From Exiguobacterium aurantiacum (GTDB lineage: Bacteria; Bacillota; Bacilli; Exiguobacteriales; Exiguobacteriaceae), in NCBI RefSeq assembly GCF_024362205.1, contig NZ_CP101462.1, positions 2,491,001 to 2,555,000 on the forward strand: DNA of 64,000 nucleotides. Direction: 5' to 3'. The notes under the pieces were generated by a model. The model had not been told where the DNA came from, did no database searches, and was given only the letters and a program-made list of their open reading frames with translations. Below are positions 58,207-64,000 of the stretch, in pieces; position 1 is the first letter of the stretch, and the number at the start of each line of letters is the position of its first letter. The translations under genes and the position numbers were made by a program.

Positions 58207-58907
58207 CGGTCCATTCCCCCTATGCGTGTTAACAGTTGGCTGTATGTGTCTGTCAGAGATCCGAGGTCTCTTCGGAAAACGTCTTTATCGAGCTTTTGTT
58301 TCGTCTCTTTGTCCCAAAGCCGGCACGTGTCCGGTGAGATTTCGTCGGCAAGGATAATCGTGCCGTCGACTTTACCGAATTCAAGTTTGAAATCGATTAA
58401 ATCGATACCATGTTCATTGAAGAAATCGAGCAATACATCGTTGACCCACAGGCCGAGTTGTCGCAATGTTTCGACTTCTTTATGTGTGGCGACTTGCAGT
58501 AAACGGATATGGTCCTCTGTTAGGAGTGGATCTCCGAGTGCGTCATCTTTATAGTAAAACTCGACGATTGGCGATAGGAGCGGTGCCCCTTCTTCCCAAC
58601 CGAGTCGTTTGGCAAGGCTCCCGGCGGCGACGTTGCGAACGACTACCTCGAGCGGAATGATGTCGACACGGCGCACGAGTTGCTCGCGATCCGATACTCG
58701 CTTAATGAAATGCGTCGGAATCTTGTGATCGTGCATGAGTTCGAACAAGCGCGTCGTGATGGCATTGTTCAGTACACCTTTGCCGGCGATTGATTCTTTC
58801 TTCTCCCCGTTAAATGCTGTCGCGTCGTCTTTATAATAAACACGGAGCACACCCTGTTCTTCAGTCTCAAATAACGCTTTTGCTTTACCTTCGTAAATTG
58901 CTTCCAT
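58203..58907 (-). CDS. purC: SAICAR synthase
   Basis: A 234-residue enzyme that adds aspartate to CAIR. It has MEAIYEGKAKALFE at the start, DDATAFNGEKKESI near 35 and PLEVVVRNVAAGSLAKR near 85. The ATG at 58907 follows AAGGGGGA; the extended frame upstream is in the purB-purC spacer. It lies 48 bases after purB, across a small hairpin. Confidence 0.97.
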   Translation of the reverse strand: MEAIYEGKAKALFETEEQGVLRVYYKDDATAFNGEKKESIAGKGVLNNAITTRLFELMHDHKIPTHFIKRVSDREQLVRRVDIIPLEVVVRNVAAGSLAKRLGWEEGAPLLSPIVEFYYKDDALGDPLLTEDHIRLLQVATHKEVETLRQLGLWVNDVLLDFFNEHGIDLIDFKLEFGKVDGTIILADEISPDTCRLWDKETKQKLDKDVFRRDLGSLTDTYSQLLTRIGGMDR

Positions 58908-58931
58908 CTGTATCGTCCCCCTTAAAAGTGA

Positions 58932-58950
58932 GAGGGGCATGAAGCCCCTC
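58932..58950. other. Intercistronic hairpin between purB and purC
   Basis: GAGGGGC / GCCCCTC, seven perfect pairs with a five-base loop, in the longest gap inside an otherwise overlapping operon. On the minus strand it is followed by CACTTTTAAGGGGGA, i.e. a short T-run and then the purC ribosome binding site. It could be a weak terminator, an RNA stability element or nothing. Confidence 0.4.
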
Positions 58951-58955
58951 AACGA

Positions 58956-60248
58956 TCACAAACCACAGCGTTCAAAAATGACATCGACACGGCGCACGTG
59001 ATGGCTCGGGTCGAATAGGTCGTCGAGCTCGTCACTCGTGAAGAGTGCGCCCATCTCGGCGTCTCGTTCAATCAAAGTGCGGAACATCGTCTCTTCTTCC
59101 CACGCCTGCATCGCCTTCGGTTGAACGGCGTCATACGCGGCTTCGCGCGACCATCCTTTTTCGATCAAGGCGAGCAAGATGCGTTGGGAGAAGATGATGC
59201 CAAACGTCCGGTCCATGTTACGGCGCATATTGTCTGGGAAGACCGTCAAGTTCTTCACGATATTGCCGAACCGGTTCAACATATAGTTGAGGAGGCTCGT
59301 CGCATCCGGAAGGATGATTCGTTCGGCTGAAGAGTGCGAGATGTCACGTTCATGCCAAAGCGGGACGTTCTCATACGCCGTCACCATATGACCACGAATG
59401 ACACGGGCCAGGCCGGTCATATTCTCTGAACCGATTGGGTTACGTTTATGCGGCATCGCTGACGACCCTTTCTGACCTTTGGCGAAGAATTCTTCGACCT
59501 CACGTGTCTCTGTCTTTTGGAGGCCGCGAATCTCTGTCGCCATCTTCTCGATTGATGTGGCGATTAACGCGAGCGTGGACATGTACTCGGCGTGACGGTC
59601 ACGTTGTAACGTCTGTGTCGAGATTGGTGCCGCTTGAATCCCTAGCTTGTCACACACATACGATTCGATGAACGGATCGATGTTTGCGAACGTGCCGACC
59701 GCACCACTCATCTTGCCGAACTCGATCGTCTCACGGGCGGCCATGAATCGCTTCTTGTTACGTTTCATCTCTTCGTACCAAAGGGCGAGCTTTAATCCGA
59801 ACGTCGTCGGCTCTGCGTGCACGCCATGTGTACGTCCCATCATGATGTCGTACTTATGTGTTTTCGCTTTCTCGGCGAGAATGTCGATGAAACGGTCGAT
59901 ATCGGCTTCTAAAATGTCGTTCGCTTGCTTGATCAAGTACGACAAGGCCGTGTCGACGACGTCCGTCGAAGTCAGTCCGTAATGTACCCACTTCTTCTCT
60001 TCGCCGAGCGTCTCTGAGACGGCACGGGTAAAGGCGATAACATCATGACGCGTCTCCTGTTCGATTTCGAGGATGCGCTCGACATCAAACGATGCCTTGT
60101 CCCACAATACGGCGACATCTTCCTTCGGGATGACACCGAGTTCGCTCCATGCCTCACAGGCGTACAGTTCTACTTGGAGCCATGCCTCAAACTTGTTCTG
60201 GTCTGTCCAAATCGCCGCCATTTCGGGACGGGTATAACGTGAAATCAT
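58956..60248 (-). CDS. purB: Adenylosuccinate lyase
   Basis: A 430-residue fumarase-superfamily lyase that acts twice in the purine pathway. It has [14 protein letters not shown] at the start, the [16 protein letters not shown] segment near 80, [14 protein letters not shown] near 138 and the flexible signature loop [15 protein letters not shown] near 263. The ATG at 60248 has AAGGAG upstream and overlaps purK by four bases. Confidence 0.98.
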   Translation of the reverse strand: MISRYTRPEMAAIWTDQNKFEAWLQVELYACEAWSELGVIPKEDVAVLWDKASFDVERILEIEQETRHDVIAFTRAVSETLGEEKKWVHYGLTSTDVVDTALSYLIKQANDILEADIDRFIDILAEKAKTHKYDIMMGRTHGVHAEPTTFGLKLALWYEEMKRNKKRFMAARETIEFGKMSGAVGTFANIDPFIESYVCDKLGIQAAPISTQTLQRDRHAEYMSTLALIATSIEKMATEIRGLQKTETREVEEFFAKGQKGSSAMPHKRNPIGSENMTGLARVIRGHMVTAYENVPLWHERDISHSSAERIILPDATSLLNYMLNRFGNIVKNLTVFPDNMRRNMDRTFGIIFSQRILLALIEKGWSREAAYDAVQPKAMQAWEEETMFRTLIERDAEMGALFTSDELDDLFDPSHHVRRVDVIFERCGL

Positions 60249-61339
60249 AAAACGGTCTCCTTCCAAATTGCCAATTGTTCGATGGTCTGAAGCGCCTCTT
60301 CGACGGAATCAGCGAGCACGTTCAAATGCCCCATCTTCCGGCCCAGCTTGGCTTCTTCTTTCCCATACAAATGTAGTTTAACATTCGACGGTAACGTTTG
60401 CGGGTTCAGCTCGCCCATATGTTCGCCTAACAGGTTGACCATGACGACCGGGGTGCGTAGCGTCGTTCGCCCGAGCTTCATCCCGGCGATCGCCCGAATG
60501 TGTTGCTCGAACTGTGACGTCTCACAGGCGTCAATCGTGTAATGTCCTGAGTTGTGAGGGCGTGGGGCAAGTTCATTCACATACAAGGAACCATCTTCCA
60601 TAATGAACAACTCAACGGCCAGCGTACCGATTAGTCCAATGTAATCGGCGAGTTGAAGGGCCAAGTGCCGCGCCTCCTCCAAAATATCTGGCTCCACTCG
60701 TGCCGGTACAATCGAAAGATGTAAAATATTATTTTGATGAATGTTCTCACTGATGGGGAACGTCGTCGTCTCGTGCTTCCCTCTCGTCACGATGACAGAG
60801 ATTTCTTTTTTAAAAGGAAGCCAAGCTTCGGCCACATATTCGGTCTCTTCGAACTGATCTGTGAACGAGTATACGTCTTGTTCCGACCGCAGTACCGTTT
60901 GACCTTTTCCGTCATAACCGAACCGGCACGTCTTGACGACGAACGGGAAACCTAACACGTCTTTTGCTCGAATGACATCCCGGACGGAACGGACCGGAAT
61001 ATACGGTGCGACTTGAAGACCAGCCCCTTCAATCATTTGCTTTTCAAAGATTCGATGCTGCGTCGCCTTCAAGACATCCATCCCTTGAGGACATTTGTCA
61101 GCAATGGCTTCAATCATCGTCGTATCGATGTTCTCAAATTCATAGGTGATGACGTCTGAACGATGAGCCAGTTCACGAGCTGCCGTTACGTCGTCGAATG
61201 CAGCGACAATGCTCGGTGCGACTTGAGCGGCGGGTGCGTTTGGGTTCGGATCAAGACTTAACGTTTCGTACCCCATAGCACTCGCACTGAGCGACATCAT
61301 GCGACCTAATTGACCTCCACCTAAAATTCCGATTCTCAT
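60245..61339 (-). CDS. purK: N5-carboxyaminoimidazole ribonucleotide synthase
   Basis: A 364-residue ATP-grasp enzyme that carboxylates AIR with bicarbonate. The N-terminus shows [13 protein letters not shown], then the ATP-grasp domain with [17 protein letters not shown] near 145 and [25 protein letters not shown] near 260. Its ATG shares one base with the purE stop (TAATG). Confidence 0.97.
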   Translation of the reverse strand: MRIGILGGGQLGRMMSLSASAMGYETLSLDPNPNAPAAQVAPSIVAAFDDVTAARELAHRSDVITYEFENIDTTMIEAIADKCPQGMDVLKATQHRIFEKQMIEGAGLQVAPYIPVRSVRDVIRAKDVLGFPFVVKTCRFGYDGKGQTVLRSEQDVYSFTDQFEETEYVAEAWLPFKKEISVIVTRGKHETTTFPISENIHQNNILHLSIVPARVEPDILEEARHLALQLADYIGLIGTLAVELFIMEDGSLYVNELAPRPHNSGHYTIDACETSQFEQHIRAIAGMKLGRTTLRTPVVMVNLLGEHMGELNPQTLPSNVKLHLYGKEEAKLGRKMGHLNVLADSVEEALQTIEQLAIWKETVL

Positions 61340-61827
61340 TAGATCAGTTCCTCCGTCGCTTGAAGTGACATCTCACGTTTCGCTTGGCGGTATGACTCAA
61401 GACGTTCAGTCAATTCAGGAAATTGGAGGCTCAGGATCTGTGCGGCGAGGAGACCTGCGTTCGTCGCCCCGGCACGACCGATGGCGACGGTTGCGACCGG
61501 TACACCTGCAGGCATTTGAACGATCGAAAGCAATGAATCAAGTCCGTTTAACGCCTTCGATTGTACCGGCACCCCGATGACAGGTAATGTTGTCTTTGCA
61601 GCGACCATACCCGGCAAGTGGGCTGCACCTCCCGCACCTGCAATAATGACCTGTATGCCCCGTTCTCGGGCCTCTTCAGCATATTCAAACATTAAGTCCG
61701 GCGTCCGATGTGCCGAGACAACTTGTTTTTCATATGGAATATTCAATTCTTCTAGGATGTCACAAGCATGGCGTATTGTTTCCCAATCAGACGAGCTACC
61801 CATAATCACACTTACTGTTGCCTTCAC
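61339..61827 (-). CDS. purE: N5-CAIR mutase
   Basis: A 162-residue mutase with the class I signature [14 protein letters not shown] near the start, VVSAHRTPD near 40 and [12 protein letters not shown] near 68. It moves the carboxylate of N5-CAIR to C4. It is the first structural gene of the purine operon, preceded by a guanine riboswitch. AAGGGGGA is its ribosome binding site. Confidence 0.98.
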   Translation of the reverse strand: MKATVSVIMGSSSDWETIRHACDILEELNIPYEKQVVSAHRTPDLMFEYAEEARERGIQVIIAGAGGAAHLPGMVAAKTTLPVIGVPVQSKALNGLDSLLSIVQMPAGVPVATVAIGRAGATNAGLLAAQILSLQFPELTERLESYRQAKREMSLQATEELI

Positions 61828-61843
61828 TTAAATGTCCCCCTTA

Positions 61844-61880
61844 AATAAAGAAATCCCTAAACCGAATAACCAGTTTAGGG
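61844..61880 (-). terminator. Riboswitch-controlled terminator of the purine operon
   Basis: Minus strand CCCTAAAC / GTTTAGGG hairpin followed by ATTTCTTTATTT. Its 5' CCC is also the 3' end of a competing antiterminator (GGGTATAG / CTATACCC, spanning 61878-61914) that in turn uses the 3' strand of the aptamer's P1. Confidence 0.85.
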
Positions 61881-61911
61881 TATAGGCCACGACAAAAAAA
61901 TGTCGACTATA

Positions 61912-61980
61912 CCCCATAGTCTGATCAGAATCGGCGATCAGGTAGAAACTTGCGAGCCATTTCCTCGCGATTATATGGAG
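61912..61980 (-). promoter_or_regulatory. Guanine riboswitch of the purine operon
   Basis: Minus strand ATATAATCGCGAGGAAATGGCT, CGCAAGTTTCTACC and GACTATG are the purine aptamer landmarks. P1 is CTCCAT / ATGGGG. The C in GACTATG at the ligand-pairing position (U in adenine sensors) points to guanine or hypoxanthine. The arrangement matches Bacillus purE leaders. Confidence 0.97.
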
Positions 61981-62012
61981 CACTATTTAATTTGTTCTTA
62001 ACTCACACGCCT

Positions 62013-62042
62013 ATCGTACCTTGTTCATTCAAAACATGTCAA
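62013..62042 (-). promoter_or_regulatory. Sigma-A promoter of the purine operon
   Basis: Minus strand TTGACA, 18-base spacer, TACGAT, about 32 bases upstream of the aptamer. Confidence 0.75.
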
Positions 62043-62048
62043 CAAACT

Positions 62049-62068
62049 GCGAACAATTTAATTGTCTG
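62049..62068. promoter_or_regulatory. Candidate PurR-type palindrome
   Basis: GCGAACAATTTAATTGTCTG lies immediately upstream of the -35. CGAACAAT fits the core of the Bacillus PurBox and is mirrored imperfectly by ATTGTC. Bacillus PurBoxes are spaced about 16 bases apart, and here the halves abut, so the call is weak. Confidence 0.3.
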
Positions 62069-62103
62069 AATATTTATCGTTCGTCTTTAGGTTCATTAAA
62101 ATA

Positions 62104-62135
62104 CAAAAAAACCGCCACTCACTCGTGGCGGTTTG
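62104..62135 (-). terminator. Rho-independent terminator of the NETI protein gene
   Basis: Minus strand AAACCGCCAC / GTGGCGGTTT hairpin followed by TTTTTGT, just after the stop codon. Confidence 0.92.
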
Positions 62136-62138
62136 GCA

Positions 62139-62330
62139 TTATGGTTTGAGAGCAACGCACTCAAATAAAATCGACTGATGGGAATGTACAGGTTCGTCTT
62201 TGGTTCCCGTTTGTTCAAAGACAGGCTTTTCAATCCTACGTACCGGGCGATACCCCATTTGAGCAATTCGATTTAAACACTCATCGATTGTCTCGTTTGG
62301 CTCGACGTATACTTTGATTTTTTTGGCCAT
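62139..62330 (-). CDS. NETI-motif protein (YebG-like)
   Basis: A 63-residue protein. MAKKIKVYVEPNETIDECLNRIAQMGYRPVRR contains the NETI motif that names the family. Bacillus encodes the homologue (YebG) directly upstream of purE, the same place as here. The ATG at 62330 follows GAGGAAG; the upstream extension of the frame lies inside the rRNA terminator. The function is unknown. The lysine-rich start and conserved Glu/Thr suggest a small folded cytosolic protein. Confidence 0.9.
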   Translation of the reverse strand: MAKKIKVYVEPNETIDECLNRIAQMGYRPVRRIEKPVFEQTGTKDEPVHSHQSILFECVALKP

Positions 62331-62367
62331 CTGTTCTTCCTCTCTTTCATTTGAATCGCGATATAAA

Positions 62368-62410
62368 TAAAAAAAGCGGCGGCCCTTGAGCGAATGCTCC
62401 AGAACCACCG
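62368..62410 (-). terminator. rRNA operon terminator
   Basis: Minus strand CGGTGGTTCT pairs with AGGGCCGCCG (with G-T pairs), then CTTTTTTTATT, directly after the 5S gene. No tRNA gene lies between 5S and the terminator. Confidence 0.85.
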
Positions 62411-62413
62411 TTT

Positions 62414-62530
<117 letters not shown>

Positions 62531-62587
62531 AAGAGAGATCGTTCTCTCAAAACTGAAGACTCATCAATTCATACAAACCATTAGACT

Positions 62588-64000
<1,413 letters not shown>

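Noticed and set aside
62531..62587. tRNA gene between 23S and 5S rRNA or after 5S
   Set aside because: The spacer of about 57 bases is too short for a tRNA, and the region after 5S is a terminator followed by the NETI gene.

Overview
The window looks like chromosome of a low-to-mid GC Firmicute of the class Bacilli, most likely Exiguobacterium or a close relative. This is an inference from gene order and gene style, not from a database search. The supporting signs are: the Bacillus-type order yebG-purEKBCSQLFMNHD ... yerA-yerC-pcrB-pcrA-ligA-camS(yerH); lysine (L-box) and guanine riboswitches of Firmicute type; a CtsR operator; cre boxes; strong GGAGG ribosome binding sites; a sortase (LPXTG) surface protein; and a Staphylococcus-like lysine operon. 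No phage, insertion sequence, integrase or CRISPR array was seen. Most genes lie on the minus strand, the same strand as the rRNA operon at the right edge.

Layout from left to right. 1-10.3 kb: a left-truncated PAS-GGDEF-EAL protein; an APC-type amino acid antiporter; an orphan OppA lipoprotein; an NhaC-family transporter (LysW) under a lysine riboswitch; a small unknown protein; adenine deaminase; a gamma-carbonic-anhydrase-like protein; and a two-ORF unit of very small unknown proteins with a cre box upstream. 10.3-19.1 kb: a nitroreductase, then the lysine/diaminopimelate operon lysC-asd-dapA-dapB-dapH-(class IV aminotransferase)-alr-lysA, led by a second lysine riboswitch with a terminator. 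19.2-28.3 kb: a GNAT protein with an AlaX-type tRNA editing protein; the GlcNAc regulator NagR; an LCP wall-assembly enzyme; nagA-nagB; a MATE transporter; a CHAD protein; glutaminase; and a small membrane protein. 28.4-34.5 kb: coproporphyrinogen oxidase (CgoX/HemY) overlapping a radical SAM gene of AhbD/NirJ type, then the CtsR-controlled cbpA-clpB operon.

34.5-49.2 kb is a version of the Bacillus yer cluster with insertions: camS, then an inserted LPXTG surface protein, ligA, pcrA, pcrB, then an inserted two-segment membrane protein and KtrB-type K+ transporter subunit, yerC, yerA, and an inserted CHASE4-GGDEF-EAL signalling protein. 49.3-62 kb is the complete twelve-gene purine operon purE-K-B-C-S-Q-L-F-M-N-H-D, tightly overlapped and controlled by a guanine riboswitch. 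62.1-64 kb holds a NETI-motif protein (YebG-like), 5S rRNA and the 3' part of 23S rRNA.

Functionally, the window combines de novo purine synthesis with purine salvage (ade, and yerA of unknown activity), lysine synthesis with probable lysine uptake under the same ligand-sensing RNA type, amino-sugar catabolism with its regulator, and two c-di-GMP proteins whose EAL domains look intact while their GGDEF motifs deviate. The points most worth a second look are the CgoX plus radical SAM pair, the class IV aminotransferase where Staphylococcus aureus has hipO in the lysine operon, the two small ORFs beside a cre site, and the apparent loss of metal-site residues in YerA.
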